Part shown: positions 1-9,103 of the stretch, one piece after another
How the letters are laid out: each line of letters opens with the position of its first letter
Numbering within the stretch: position 1 is the stretch's first letter
DNA from: Buchnera aphidicola (Cinara cf. splendens/pseudotsugae 3390)
GTDB taxonomy: Bacteria > Pseudomonadota > Gammaproteobacteria > Enterobacterales > Enterobacteriaceae
Length of the DNA stretch: 64,000 bases
NCBI RefSeq assembly: GCF_900698845.1
Contig: NZ_LR217692.1
Coordinates: 310,001 to 374,000 of the forward strand
Reading direction: 5' to 3'
The notes under the pieces: generated by a model
Database searches by the model: none
Told to the model about the DNA's origin: nothing
What the model saw: the letters and a program-made list of their open reading frames with translations, nothing else
Translations under genes and position numbers: made by a program

Positions 1-164
1 GATAAAAATCGTTGATATAAATTATTATCATTTTTTTTAATAACCACTGAAAAATAGTTTTTTAAAGCAATCGTAATATAATTAATTAAAGGAGTATTAA
101 ATACTTCTTTATTAATAATATTTAATACAAAAAAACAACCAGAATTTCTTTTATTATTTAACAT
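1..164 (-). CDS. fis: DNA-binding protein Fis, N-terminal part (cut by window edge)
   Basis: An ATG at 162-164 on the minus strand opens a frame that runs off the left edge after 54 codons. The translation matches the N-terminal half of E. coli Fis (98 aa): the segment PLINYITIALKNYF followed by NDNNLYQRFL corresponds to PLRDSVKQALKNYF and NDLYELVL. This part holds the flexible arm and the first dimerisation helices; the C-terminal helix-turn-helix lies outside the window. Fis is a nucleoid-associated factor that bends DNA and activates stable-RNA promoters in free-living relatives. It lies 162 bp downstream of rluD on the same strand. It is too short for automatic ORF lists, but the alignment is specific. 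Confidence 0.85.
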   Translation of the reverse strand, partial: MLNNKRNSGCFFVLNIINKEVFNTPLINYITIALKNYFSVVIKKNDNNLYQRFL

Positions 165-326
165 ATATTTACTTAATTAATTTTATAAAAAATATTCTTA
201 ATATGATCAAAGATCAGGAATATTAACATTAAACTGTTTTATTTTAGTGATAAATGTATTTTGTAATACATAAAGTATATCACTGTAAATTATATTTGTA
301 TAATTATGTGACAAAATATATATTTA

Positions 327-1294
327 TTATACCATATCTTCACAATATAATAATGTAAGCAGATGCACCATGTCTAGAGGAGGACTGGTTATCCAAGTTT
401 TTAATTCATCGGTTACAGGGTGTACAAAGCTTAACATTCTAGAATGTAGAGACGGTCTGGAAAATCTACACAAAAAAATACATGTTTTTTTAGAATATCC
501 CAGTGAATTATATCTTATTCCTTTAGAATATGTACTATCTCCAAATATAGGGTGAGCAATGGAAGAAAAATGTACTCTAATTTGATGCATTCTCCCTGTT
601 TTTATTTGTACACGAACATATGTATAATTTTTGAATCTAGTAATAACTTTGTAGTGAGTAATTGCTTTTTTTCCTCCGCTACCAATTGTCATAATAGTTC
701 GACGATAAATGTTTCTTTTAATTGGATAATTGATACTTCCATTTCGTCCAATTCTTCCAACAACAATAGCGTCGTATTCTTTAATTATTTTACGGTTTTT
801 AAACAAACCAATTAAATAATTATATGCTAAAATTGTTTTAGCCACGACTAACAAACCTGATGTATTTTTATCTAATCTATGAACTATACCCGCTCTAGGT
901 AAACTGGAATTACTTTTATAATGAAAAATTAAAGCGTTTAATAATGTTCCAGATATATTTCCATAACCTAAATGAACAACAAAATTAGATGGTTTATTAA
1001 TTATCAATATCTCAGAATCTTCAAAAATAATATCTAATGGTATATTTTCTTTTTTTATTTTGGTGAGATTGAATTCATTATTGACGCACACAATAATTAA
1101 ATCATTAAAAAAAATTTTTTTTTTGGAACAGTAACAATAACATCATTTACAGATATACATCCTGATAAAATCCATTTTTTTATACACGAACGAGATATTG
1201 GAAAAAACTTTTGAACTAAAATTTTATCCAATCTACAAGACTTTAATTTTGACACAGTAGATATAAATTTTAATTTTATTGTATTAGAAGACAT
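327..1294 (-). CDS. rluD: 23S rRNA pseudouridine synthase RluD, split by a homopolymer frameshift
   Basis: RluD makes the pseudouridines of 23S rRNA helix 69 (1911, 1915, 1917 in E. coli). The N-terminal S4-like RNA-binding domain is read from ATG 1294 down to about 1110 (CIKKWILSGCISVND). The catalytic domain is in another frame from about 1106 to 327 and has HRLDKNTSGL with the catalytic Asp, and TGRMHQIRVH. The frames meet in a coding-strand tract of ten A and eight T (1107-1124). One extra base there gives PKKKFF-NDLIIVCVNN and a continuous protein of about 322 aa, against 326 in E. coli. Everything else looks intact, so the gene is either rescued by slippage, newly inactivated, or miscalled in sequencing. 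It is divergent from alaS. Confidence 0.85.
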
Positions 1295-1511
1295 ATTATA
1301 CTCATTAAATTTTGTATTTTTAAAAATAAAAAATAAATATTATATTTTAACATAAAAAATATTAAATTTAGATATTTTTGTATTCAAAAAATAATTAAAA
1401 ATTAATTTTACACATAAAATATTATCTTAATACATTAAAAAATCAAATATTTTATCTGTATAAGATAACTATATTTTTTATTTTAATAAACATTTTTAGG
1501 GAAAAAATTAT

Positions 1512-4166
1512 ATGAAAACTGATAAAATCCGATCTTTGTTTTTACAATTTTTTAAAGAAAAAAACCATACTATTGTTAAAAGTAGTTCTTTAATACCTGC
1601 AAACGATAACACTTTATTATTTACAAATGCAGGAATGAATCAATTTAAAGAAATATACTTAGGATATAAAAGAAACCAAACATCATCATATACTAGTTCT
1701 CAATATTGTATTCGAACAGGAGGAAAGCATAATGATTTCAATAAAGTGGGATATGAACCATACCACCATACATTATTTGAAATGCTCGGAAATTTTAGTT
1801 TTGGAGAATATTTTAAAGAAACGTCTATTATATATGCATGGGAATTTTTAACTCATAAAAAATGGTTAAAAATATCAAGAAAAAAAATATGGATCACATA
1901 TTATTATAAAGATATTGAAACAAAAAATATTTGGTTAAATAAAATAAAAATTCAACCTAATCACTTAATTACAATATATGACAAAAATAACATAAAATAT
2001 CATTCCAATAATTTTTGGAAAATGGGTGATTCAGGTCCATGCGGTCCATGTACTGAAATTTTTTACGATACAAGAAAAAATAATAAAGAAAAAAAAAAAA
2101 TTAAAAACTACAACGAACTAAAAAAATATTGTGTAGAAATTTGGAACTTAGTTTTTATGCAATTTAATCAAATTAGATCTAAAAAACTAATAAAATTACC
2201 CATTCCTTCAGTAGATACAGGTATGGGTTTAGAACGTATATCAGCAGTTTTGCAGAAAGTTTCCTCAAGCTATGAAACAGATAATTTTATTAAACTAATA
2301 CAATCTATCAAAAAAACTATAAAAATCAAATCAAATAACTATATTTCATTGAGAATTATTGCAGATCACATCCGAACAGCAACTTGTCTGATTTCTGAAA
2401 ATATAATACCTGGAAATGAAGGAAGAAATTATGTATTAAGAAGAATTATTAGAAGAGCATTAAGTCATGGATATTTTATAGGCTTACATAAACCTTTTTT
2501 TTATAAATTATCCGAATTTATAATCAAAAATATGACACAAATAAATGTAGATTTTAACATTTCTTCTAATATTAATGTTATAAAAAAAATACTATTGTCT
2601 GAAGAAAAACAATTTTATCAAGTATTGAAAATAGGAATGTACAAGTTAAAAAAAGAAATCATTGTCAATCAAACCAAAAAACTATGTGAAAAAAAAATAT
2701 TTCATTTATATGAAACATTTGGATTACCTATAGAAATTACAAAAGATATTTGCAAAAAAAAAAAAATATCTATTAATTTTCAAAAATTAAATCAAATAAT
2801 AAAATTAAATAAACAAAAACAAAAAAAAAAACATACACAAAAAAATCAACATAGTTCATGTTTAATACATATTACTAAGAAATCTATTTTTGATGGATAT
2901 CATGAATATATAAAAAAATCTAAAATTACTCAAATTATTTATAAAAATAAATCTGTTTCATATTTATCTGAAAAATGCGTAGGAATATTAGTATTAAATA
3001 TAACACCTTTTTATGGTGAATCTAGCGGACAAATAGGAGATTCAGGAAAAATAATCAATAAAAAAGGAACGTTTATAGTTAATAACACACAAAAAAATGG
3101 AAATTTTACTGCACACCTAGGATACCTTAAAAAAGGTATTTTATGCGTAGGAGAAAATATAGTTGCAAAAATAGATTCTAAAAAAAGAAAAAGAATACAA
3201 TCTAATCATTCTGCTTCACACTTATTACATGCCGCATTAATTAAAAAATTTGGATTGAATATAGTTCAAAAAGGATCCTATATAAATAATAAATACTTCC
3301 GATTCGATTTTATGTACAACGATAACCTTACAGAAAAAGACATTCAAAAATTAGAAATTATAATAAATAAAAAAATTCAAAAAAATATCAAAATACATGC
3401 TATTATTACATCATTTTCTCGAGCACAAAAATATAATGCTATATATTTATCATCTAAAAAATATAAAAATACCGTCCGTATGATCTGTATTAATAATTTT
3501 TCTATTGAATTATGTAATGGAACTCATCATGAATCTACTGGAAAAATAGGATGTTTTAAAATTATAAAATATAAAAATATTGGAAATTCAATAAAACGTA
3601 TTACTGCAATAACAGGTATACCCGTAATACATTATATTCAAAAAAAAATAAATAAAGAAAAAAAAATACAAAATTTACTAAAAAATAATTCCAATGATAT
3701 ATATAAATCAATAAAAAAATTAGTAAATAAAATTAGTTATATAAAAAAAGAAAAAAAAGACTTAACAAACCAAAATATTTCACAAATATCTAAAAATTTA
3801 ATATCAAAAGCATATAATATTAATGATATATTAATAATAATTTCATATATATCCCATTTAAAATATACAATGCTTAAAAATATATCTGATACTATCAAAC
3901 AAAAAAAAGAATCCGTTATTATTATACTAATCAATAAAAATACCTCAATAATAAGATTTTTAATTAGTGTTACTAATAATATTATTCAACATATAAATGC
4001 AATAGATGTTATGAATATAATATTTTCTATTTTATCTGGAAAAGGTGGAGGAAATAAAAATATTGTTAAAGGAAAATTAGAAAACACAAATATTATATCT
4101 GAAAAAATAAAAAAAATGAAAAAAAAAATCATAAAATATATACACGAAAATAATATATACAAATAA
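1512..4166 (+). CDS. alaS: Alanine--tRNA ligase
   Basis: AlaRS charges tRNA-Ala and removes mischarged Ser and Gly. The 884 aa length is close to the E. coli enzyme (876). The class II catalytic core is at the N-terminus (GGKHNDFNKVGYEPYHHT, then FEMLGNFSFGEYFK; motif 2 and 3 regions with MGDSGPCGPCTEI and DTGMGLERI). The editing domain keeps its zinc ligands: H566 and H570 in SNHSASH, and C668 and H672 in CNGTH. The C-terminal DHHA1 region ends with LSGKGGGNKNI. An AGGGA element lies 10 nt before the ATG. csrA follows, as in E. coli. The protein is very Lys/Ile/Asn-rich, like its neighbours, and nothing is missing from the active sites. Confidence 0.98.
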   Translation: MKTDKIRSLFLQFFKEKNHTIVKSSSLIPANDNTLLFTNAGMNQFKEIYLGYKRNQTSSYTSSQYCIRTGGKHNDFNKVGYEPYHHTLFEMLGNFSFGEYFKETSIIYAWEFLTHKKWLKISRKKIWITYYYKDIETKNIWLNKIKIQPNHLITIYDKNNIKYHSNNFWKMGDSGPCGPCTEIFYDTRKNNKEKKKIKNYNELKKYCVEIWNLVFMQFNQIRSKKLIKLPIPSVDTGMGLERISAVLQKVSSSYETDNFIKLIQSIKKTIKIKSNNYISLRIIADHIRTATCLISENIIPGNEGRNYVLRRIIRRALSHGYFIGLHKPFFYKLSEFIIKNMTQINVDFNISSNINVIKKILLSEEKQFYQVLKIGMYKLKKEIIVNQTKKLCEKKIFHLYETFGLPIEITKDICKKKKISINFQKLNQIIKLNKQKQKKKHTQKNQHSSCLIHITKKSIFDGYHEYIKKSKITQIIYKNKSVSYLSEKCVGILVLNITPFYGESSGQIGDSGKIINKKGTFIVNNTQKNGNFTAHLGYLKKGILCVGENIVAKIDSKKRKRIQSNHSASHLLHAALIKKFGLNIVQKGSYINNKYFRFDFMYNDNLTEKDIQKLEIIINKKIQKNIKIHAIITSFSRAQKYNAIYLSSKKYKNTVRMICINNFSIELCNGTHHESTGKIGCFKIIKYKNIGNSIKRITAITGIPVIHYIQKKINKEKKIQNLLKNNSNDIYKSIKKLVNKISYIKKEKKDLTNQNISQISKNLISKAYNINDILIIISYISHLKYTMLKNISDTIKQKKESVIIILINKNTSIIRFLISVTNNIIQHINAIDVMNIIFSILSGKGGGNKNIVKGKLENTNIISEKIKKMKKKIIKYIHENNIYK

Positions 4167-4277
4167 TACTTATATTATAAAAAACAAGTTTATGAATAAT
4201 ATATATATTATTTTATTTATTTTAATATGTTTAAAAAAACAAAATATATATTTTGTTTCTCAAAAGGAACGAAAGAA

Positions 4278-4469
4278 ATGCTTATTTTAACTCGTCGAAT
4301 TGGCGAAACGTTAATGATCGGCGATGAAATAACTGTAACAATTTTAGGGATTAAAGGAAATCAAATTCGTGTAGGAATTAATGCTCCTAAAAAAATATCT
4401 GTACATAGAGAAGAAATATATAAAAAAATTCAGCTAGAAAAAAATTCGTGTGAAGGAGATAAAAAATAA
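4278..4469 (+). CDS. csrA: Carbon storage regulator CsrA
   Basis: CsrA is a small dimeric RNA-binding protein that controls mRNA translation and stability at GGA motifs. From the ATG at 4278 it has 63 aa (61 in E. coli). It is among the best-conserved proteins here: [16 protein letters not shown], then [26 protein letters not shown]. The RNA-contact residues (Leu4 and Arg6 region, and the VHREEI strand) are present. An AAAAGGA element 9 nt upstream supports this start; the frame is open 17 codons further upstream, but those residues have no counterpart in the family. The retention of a global regulator in such a small genome, right behind alaS, is notable. A strong hairpin follows. Confidence 0.97.
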   Translation: MLILTRRIGETLMIGDEITVTILGIKGNQIRVGINAPKKISVHREEIYKKIQLEKNSCEGDKK

Positions 4470-4473
4470 ACAC

Positions 4474-4507
4474 TTACTGTATTTTGTGAACATTCAAAAT
4501 ACAGTAA
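4474..4507 (+). terminator. Hairpin after csrA
   Basis: A perfect 13-bp inverted repeat (TTACTGTATTTTG at 4474-4486 and its complement at 4495-4507) encloses an 8-nt loop just after the csrA stop. It is not followed by a clear T run. A second, T-rich 11-bp hairpin lies at 4520-4548. Together they probably end or protect the alaS/csrA transcript. Confidence 0.6.
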
Positions 4508-4519
4508 AAATATCTTTAC

Positions 4520-4548
4520 TTGTTAAAAAATTTAATTTTTTTTAACAA
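4520..4548 (+). terminator. Second T-rich hairpin after csrA
   Basis: TTGTTAAAAAA (4520-4530) pairs with TTTTTTAACAA (4538-4548) across a 7-nt loop. It looks like a weak terminator and works sequence-wise in either direction. Confidence 0.4.
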
Positions 4549-4690
4549 ATATATTACTTAATATAATTAATATCATTTCATTAAGAAATCAATAAAAAAT
4601 AAATATTGAATGTGACAATAAAATTTCATTTGACTTATTTTATAAAAAAAGTAATATAGTCATATATATTTTTTATATATTTAATATATT

Positions 4691-4777
4691 GGTGAGATGG
4701 CCGAGTGGTTTAAGGCGCTCCCCTGCTAAAGGAGTATGTATTAATCTGCATCGAGGGTTCAAATCCCTCTCTCACCA
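4691..4777 (+). tRNA. tRNA-Ser(GCU)
   Basis: The acceptor arms GGTGAGA and TCTCACC pair, the anticodon loop is CTGCTAA (anticodon GCT), a long class II variable arm follows, and the T arm is GAGGG-TTCAAAT-CCCTC. It is very close to E. coli serV. Differences: the top pair of the anticodon stem is a C31-A39 mismatch, the base after the acceptor stem is A rather than the usual G73, and CCA is not encoded. Confidence 0.96.
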
Positions 4778-4793
4778 AAATAATATCATATAT

Positions 4794-4867
4794 GCATCCG
4801 TAGCTTAGTTGGATAGAGCACTCGGCTACGAACCGAGAGGTTGAAGGTTCAAATCCTTCCGGATGCA
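4794..4867 (+). tRNA. tRNA-Arg(ACG)
   Basis: The acceptor arms GCATCCG and CGGATGC pair, the anticodon stem-loop is CTCGG-CTACGAA-CCGAG with anticodon ACG, and the T loop TTCAAAT is standard. It follows tRNA-Ser by 16 nt and both are probably co-transcribed. CCA is not encoded. The A34 wobble base implies deamination by TadA, encoded outside this window. Confidence 0.97.
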
Positions 4868-4949
4868 TAAATAATATTTATATATATGAATAATAATTAA
4901 TTAATACCTTAATTTATGTTTTATTTTATATGAAATAGGATATTATATT

Positions 4950-5666
4950 TTGTATATTCCTAGAATTTATTTTAATAAATCAATAAAAGTTGACACAATT
5001 ATTAAATTAAAAAAAAACATGGTACATTTTTGTGTAAATGTAATTAGATTACGTATCAATGATATAATACATTTATTTAATAATACTAATTATATATTTA
5101 TCTCTAAAATATTAGACATAAAAAAAAAAAACATTTTAATAAAAATTATAAGTACACAACTAGACGATAAAGAATCCCCAATAAAAATTCATTTAGGACA
5201 ATGCGTGTCTAAAAAAATGAATATAACCATTGAAAAATCAGTAGAACTAGGTATTAATACCATTACTCCTATAATATCTAAAAAAAAAAATTCTGAGAAA
5301 TCAATATCTAAAAAAATATGTCATTGGGAAAAGATAATTATTTCTGCATGTGCTCAATCTCTTAGAAATATTGTACCTAAATTAAACACACCATCTACAA
5401 TACATCAATGGTGTGATAGCATCACTCCAAAATCTACTAAAATTATTTTTGATCCTAGAGCTAAAAATACAATTTATAATATTCCCAATCAATACAAAAA
5501 TATTTTTATATTAATAGGTTCAGAAAAAGGATTTCATGAATATGAAAAAAAATGTGCACAGGAAAAAAATTTTTTAAAAGTATCCCTAGGGCCTAGGGTA
5601 CTGCGAACTGAAACAGCAAGTATTGTAGCAATAACTGCATTACAAATACACTTAGGAGATATATAA
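4950..5666 (+). CDS. rsmE: 16S rRNA m3U1498 methyltransferase RsmE
   Basis: RsmE is a SPOUT-family enzyme that methylates N3 of U1498 in 16S rRNA. The frame starts with TTG at 4950, 9 nt after ATAGGA; the encoded MYIPRIYF matches the E. coli N-terminus MRIPRIYH. Length is 238 aa (243 in E. coli). An N-terminal PUA-like RNA-binding region is followed by the knotted SAM-binding domain, with LGQCVSKK, IEKSVELGI and the C-terminal knot LGPRVLRTETASIVAITALQ well kept. The usually invariant IGPEGG of the knot reads IGSEKG here, which may weaken cofactor binding. It is convergent with zapA, with 49 bp between the stop codons. Confidence 0.95.
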   Translation: MYIPRIYFNKSIKVDTIIKLKKNMVHFCVNVIRLRINDIIHLFNNTNYIFISKILDIKKKNILIKIISTQLDDKESPIKIHLGQCVSKKMNITIEKSVELGINTITPIISKKKNSEKSISKKICHWEKIIISACAQSLRNIVPKLNTPSTIHQWCDSITPKSTKIIFDPRAKNTIYNIPNQYKNIFILIGSEKGFHEYEKKCAQEKNFLKVSLGPRVLRTETASIVAITALQIHLGDI

Positions 5667-5715
5667 AATATATACTGTTAATCATTAATATATACAATAA
5701 TATAATCTAAAATAT

Positions 5716-6009
5716 CTATTTAGAATTTAAAGCAGAATCAATCATTTCATTCAAAACTAACATTCGTGATTTTATATGTTTAATACAATGAACAGATTTA
5801 TGTTTTTCTATCTCTAGTTCATAGCAAATATTTAAAGCAGTAATAAAAATTAATTGCTCTATATTAGAAACACCTGTTTTTTCCTTTAAGTCTTCCAATC
5901 TTTTATTTAAAATATTTGCTAGATAGTATAAATCTGAAGAATTTTTGTCAGGACAATTAACACGTATAAACCGACCAAAAACTTCTATATCAATAGATTT
6001 TAATGACAT
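5716..6009 (-). CDS. zapA: Cell division protein ZapA
   Basis: ZapA binds and bundles FtsZ filaments at the division site. The 97-aa protein matches E. coli ZapA (109 aa): IDIEVFGRFIRVNCP in the globular FtsZ-binding head, then RLEDLKEKTGVSNIEQLIFITALNI leading into the C-terminal coiled-coil. The start at 6009 (MSLKSIDIEVF) is chosen because AGAGAA lies just upstream and it fits the family. The frame is open eight codons further up, without homology. The coiled-coil is slightly shorter than in E. coli. rpiA lies behind it on the same strand, close to the E. coli arrangement near ygfA/serA. Confidence 0.93.
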   Translation of the reverse strand: MSLKSIDIEVFGRFIRVNCPDKNSSDLYYLANILNKRLEDLKEKTGVSNIEQLIFITALNICYELEIEKHKSVHCIKHIKSRMLVLNEMIDSALNSK

Positions 6010-6098
6010 AAATAATTCTCTATAAATAATCATTTTTAAAAAAAATATGTAATATTATCTAATAATCTATTTTCAAATCATACATCAATACATACATG

Positions 6099-6755
6099 TT
6101 ATAAAGAGATTTTATCTATTTTATCAACATAACTAACCAATACCAAATCTGCTTTTCTTATACAAAATAATCCTACAGATACAACTCCGGGTATATTATT
6201 TATATATTTCTCTAAATAAATAGAATTATCCATACATAAATTGTGCATATCAATAATATAATTACCATTATCTGTAATAAAATTTTTTCTATATTCAGGT
6301 TTTCCACCTAATTTTACTACTTCTCTGGATACACTATTTAATGAAATAGGAATTACTTCTACAGGAACAGGAACATTATCAAAATTTTTTACATATTTTG
6401 ATTTATCTACTATACATAAAAATTTTTTTGAAACAGAAGCTATAATTTTTTCTCTAGTTAAAGCCCCTCCGCCACCTTTTATCATTTCCAAAGAATGATT
6501 TATTTGATCTGCACTATCAATATAAATATCAAGTGATGTAAGTGTGTTTAAATTAACAATAGGTATATTAGACTTTTTTAATAAATCTTCTGATGTAGAA
6601 GAACTCGGTACAACTCCTCTAATATAACTAGAAATAGTTGATAACTCTTTAATAAAAAAATTTATTGTAGATCCTGATCCAATTCCAATTATTGAATTTT
6701 TTGGTACATAATTTATCGCAGATATAGCTACAGATTTTTTTAACGTATCAAACAT
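6099..6755 (-). CDS. rpiA: Ribose-5-phosphate isomerase A
   Basis: RpiA interconverts ribulose 5-phosphate and ribose 5-phosphate in the non-oxidative pentose phosphate pathway and so supplies PRPP for nucleotides, histidine and tryptophan. From ATG 6755 it has 218 aa (219 in E. coli). The signature loops are intact: GIGSGSTINFFI, DIYIDSADQIN, MIKGGGGALTREKI with the catalytic Glu, and KLGGKPEYRK. GGAG five bases upstream decides this start over the ATG six codons earlier. It reads towards zapA. Confidence 0.97.
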   Translation of the reverse strand: MFDTLKKSVAISAINYVPKNSIIGIGSGSTINFFIKELSTISSYIRGVVPSSSTSEDLLKKSNIPIVNLNTLTSLDIYIDSADQINHSLEMIKGGGGALTREKIIASVSKKFLCIVDKSKYVKNFDNVPVPVEVIPISLNSVSREVVKLGGKPEYRKNFITDNGNYIIDMHNLCMDNSIYLEKYINNIPGVVSVGLFCIRKADLVLVSYVDKIDKISL

Positions 6756-6961
6756 ATTTTCTCCATAATACATTAAAAATTATTTATCAAAAATAAAATG
6801 TTATAATGTTTTTTTTAGATAAATCAATTATAATCATGATAATAATAAAATTTAATTATTTCGTTAATTATTGTAATAACAAAACAATACATCCATTTTT
6901 ACACAAAAATAATTATTAAAAAAGTATTTTCATATAAACTATTGTATAAATAATATTTTAT

Positions 6962-7033
6962 CTGGGGTACCTGGATTCGAACCAGGGATGCCGGTATCAA
7001 AAACCGGTGCCGTAACCTCTTGGCTATACCCCA
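6962..7033 (-). tRNA. tRNA-Gln(UUG)
   Basis: Read on the minus strand, TGGGGTA pairs with TACCCCA, the anticodon loop is TTTTGAT (anticodon TTG), and the T loop is TTCGAAT. It is the first unit (by position) of a three-tRNA cluster like the E. coli glnU/leuW/metT operon. The discriminator is G, and CCA is not encoded. As the only Gln tRNA seen here, it would have to read both CAA and CAG. Confidence 0.96.
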
Positions 7034-7073
7034 AAATTCACATTAATAAAAATTTTTAATACTATTATAATTA

Positions 7074-7155
7074 TGCGGAAGGCGAGATTTGAACTCGCAA
7101 ACTTTTCAGCGCCAGAACCTAAATCTGGTGCGTCTACCATTTTCGCCACTTCCGC
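7074..7155 (-). tRNA. tRNA-Leu(UAG)
   Basis: On the minus strand GCGGAAG pairs with CTTCCGC, the anticodon loop is TTTAGGT (anticodon TAG), and a class II variable arm is present. It matches E. coli leuW closely. It is the middle gene of the minus-strand Met-Leu-Gln cluster. CCA is not encoded. Confidence 0.96.
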
Positions 7156-7179
7156 TACTTAATATATATATAATTTTTA

Positions 7180-7253
7180 TGGCTATAACGAGAATCGAAC
7201 TCGTGACCTCAGCGTTATGAGTGCTGCGCTCTAACCGACTGAGCTACATAGCC
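7180..7253 (-). tRNA. Elongator tRNA-Met(CAU)
   Basis: On the minus strand the sequence begins GGCTATGTAGCTCAGTCGG, has anticodon loop CTCATAA (anticodon CAT), and ends in ATAGCC. It matches E. coli elongator metT and not the Ile(k2C) tRNA. The closing pair of the anticodon stem is an A31-C39 mismatch. It is the promoter-proximal gene of the Met-Leu-Gln cluster and is divergent from glnS. Confidence 0.94.
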
Positions 7254-7441
7254 AGAATATTAAAAATACTAATATTTAAATATTAATTTTACACAAATAA
7301 AATGTTTTTTACAATAAAAATTTATAAAAATTATTTTATAAAAAAATAATTTTTTATAAAAAACATGATGTTTAGAAAACATATCAAATAAAAATACAAT
7401 AAAAATCATCATACATAAAATACATCAGGAATAGTTTAACA

Positions 7442-9103
7442 ATGAAACCTACAAACAACAACAATTTCATTAGTAAAATTGTAAAATATTCAATCTTAAA
7501 AAATCCTAAAAGAAAAATAAAAACACGGTTTCCACCAGAACCTAATGGGTACTTACATATAGGACATGCAAAATCTATATATTTAAATAATAATATTGCT
7601 AATAAATATAATGGTACATGTAATCTTAGATTTGATGACACAAATCCTAGAAATGAAAATGTAAAATACATTCAAGCAATTAAAAAGGATATAAAATGGT
7701 TAGGTTTAGATTGGTATAAAGCGCCAACATATACTTCAAATTACTTTAATCAATTATACCGATATGCAATTCAGTTAATAAAAAAAAAAGCAGCATATGT
7801 AGACGAATTAAACGCAAATGATATAAAAAAATATAGAGGAACGTTAAAAAAAACTGGAAAAAATAGTCCTTTTCGTAACCGAACCGTTAAAAAAAATTTA
7901 ACGTTGTTTAAAAAAATGAAAAACGGAATGTTTCCAGAAGGATCTATGTGTTTACGAGCAAAAATAGATATGAAATCATCATATATTATATTACGCGATC
8001 CTGTTTTATATAGAATCATTGTTTCTGAACATCATCAAACAAAAAAAAAATGGTGTATTTATCCCATGTATGATTTTGCACATTGTATTGCAGATGCTTT
8101 GGAAGGAATTACACACTCTTTATGTACATTAGAATTTTTAGATAATCGCCAATTATATATATGGATACTAGAAAAATTACATTTCAATAAAATACCTCCA
8201 AAACAATATGAATTTTCTAAATTAAATTTAGAATATACAATTTTATCTAAAAGAAAAATACAAAAGTTAATAAACCTTAAACTAGTAAGCGGATGGAAAG
8301 ATCCAAGACTAAGTACACTATCGGGTTTACGAAAAAGAGGATATACTAAAAATTCTATTAAAACATTTTGTCAGAAAGTAGGAGTTACTAGACAACAAAG
8401 TCTAATAGAATTATCTCTACTAGAGTCTTGTATACGAAAAGATCTTAATTATTCTTCTCCTAGAAGAATGGCTGTTATTAATCCTATTAAATTAATTATA
8501 ACAAATATTGATCATAATTATACAGAATACTTAGATGTTCCGAATCATCCTAATAGAAAAGAAATGGGTCACAGAAAAATTTTATTTTCCAGAGAAATAT
8601 ATATTGAAAAAGAAGATTTTTGTAAAAAATCTGTTATAGACTACAAAGGATTAGTATTAGGAAAAAAAGTTCGATTAAAATATGCATATACTATACGAGC
8701 AAATCAAATTATAAAAAACAAAAACAATGATATTTTATGTATTTTGTGTACTTATTACTTAAATACAAAAAAAACAAAAATCTTACCAAAAAAATCATAT
8801 AATATAATTCACTGGATATCTAAAAAAAATTCTACTAAAACTCAATTCAAATTATTTAATGTTTTATTTACATGTAAAAATCCAGAAAAAGAAAAAAACA
8901 TTATTCAATTATATAATCCTAATTCATGTATAATTAAAGTAGGGTATACTGAATCTATAGTAGATAATGAAGATATTCAACATGCTTACCAGTTTGAAAG
9001 AATAGGATATTTTTTAAAATTAAAAAAAAAAAATAAATATAATATTTTAGTATGTCATAGAATTGTATCTTTAAAAAATAAATATAAAAATCTAATAAAT
9101 TAA
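7442..9103 (+). CDS. glnS: Glutamine--tRNA ligase
   Basis: GlnRS charges tRNA-Gln; the matching tRNA gene lies 409 bp upstream. Length is 553 aa (554 in E. coli). The class I signature HIGH is at residues 39-42 within PPEPNGYLHIGHAKS, the KMSKS-type loop reads LSKRK at 268-272 as in E. coli (MSKRK), and DDTNPRNE of the Rossmann fold is present. Two C-terminal beta-barrels that read the anticodon follow. CAGGAAT about 11 nt upstream serves the ATG. In relatives pyrG lies between this region and eno; here it is absent. Confidence 0.98.
   Translation: MKPTNNNNFISKIVKYSILKNPKRKIKTRFPPEPNGYLHIGHAKSIYLNNNIANKYNGTCNLRFDDTNPRNENVKYIQAIKKDIKWLGLDWYKAPTYTSNYFNQLYRYAIQLIKKKAAYVDELNANDIKKYRGTLKKTGKNSPFRNRTVKKNLTLFKKMKNGMFPEGSMCLRAKIDMKSSYIILRDPVLYRIIVSEHHQTKKKWCIYPMYDFAHCIADALEGITHSLCTLEFLDNRQLYIWILEKLHFNKIPPKQYEFSKLNLEYTILSKRKIQKLINLKLVSGWKDPRLSTLSGLRKRGYTKNSIKTFCQKVGVTRQQSLIELSLLESCIRKDLNYSSPRRMAVINPIKLIITNIDHNYTEYLDVPNHPNRKEMGHRKILFSREIYIEKEDFCKKSVIDYKGLVLGKKVRLKYAYTIRANQIIKNKNNDILCILCTYYLNTKKTKILPKKSYNIIHWISKKNSTKTQFKLFNVLFTCKNPEKEKNIIQLYNPNSCIIKVGYTESIVDNEDIQHAYQFERIGYFLKLKKKNKYNILVCHRIVSLKNKYKNLIN

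Noticed and set aside
370..815. Two plus-strand frames opposite rluD
   Set aside because: They lie antisense to well-conserved rluD codons and have no recognisable homology; shadows of the real gene.
4227..4277. Upstream in-frame extension of csrA (17 codons)
   Set aside because: Not homologous to CsrA, and the RBS sits just before the internal ATG at 4278.
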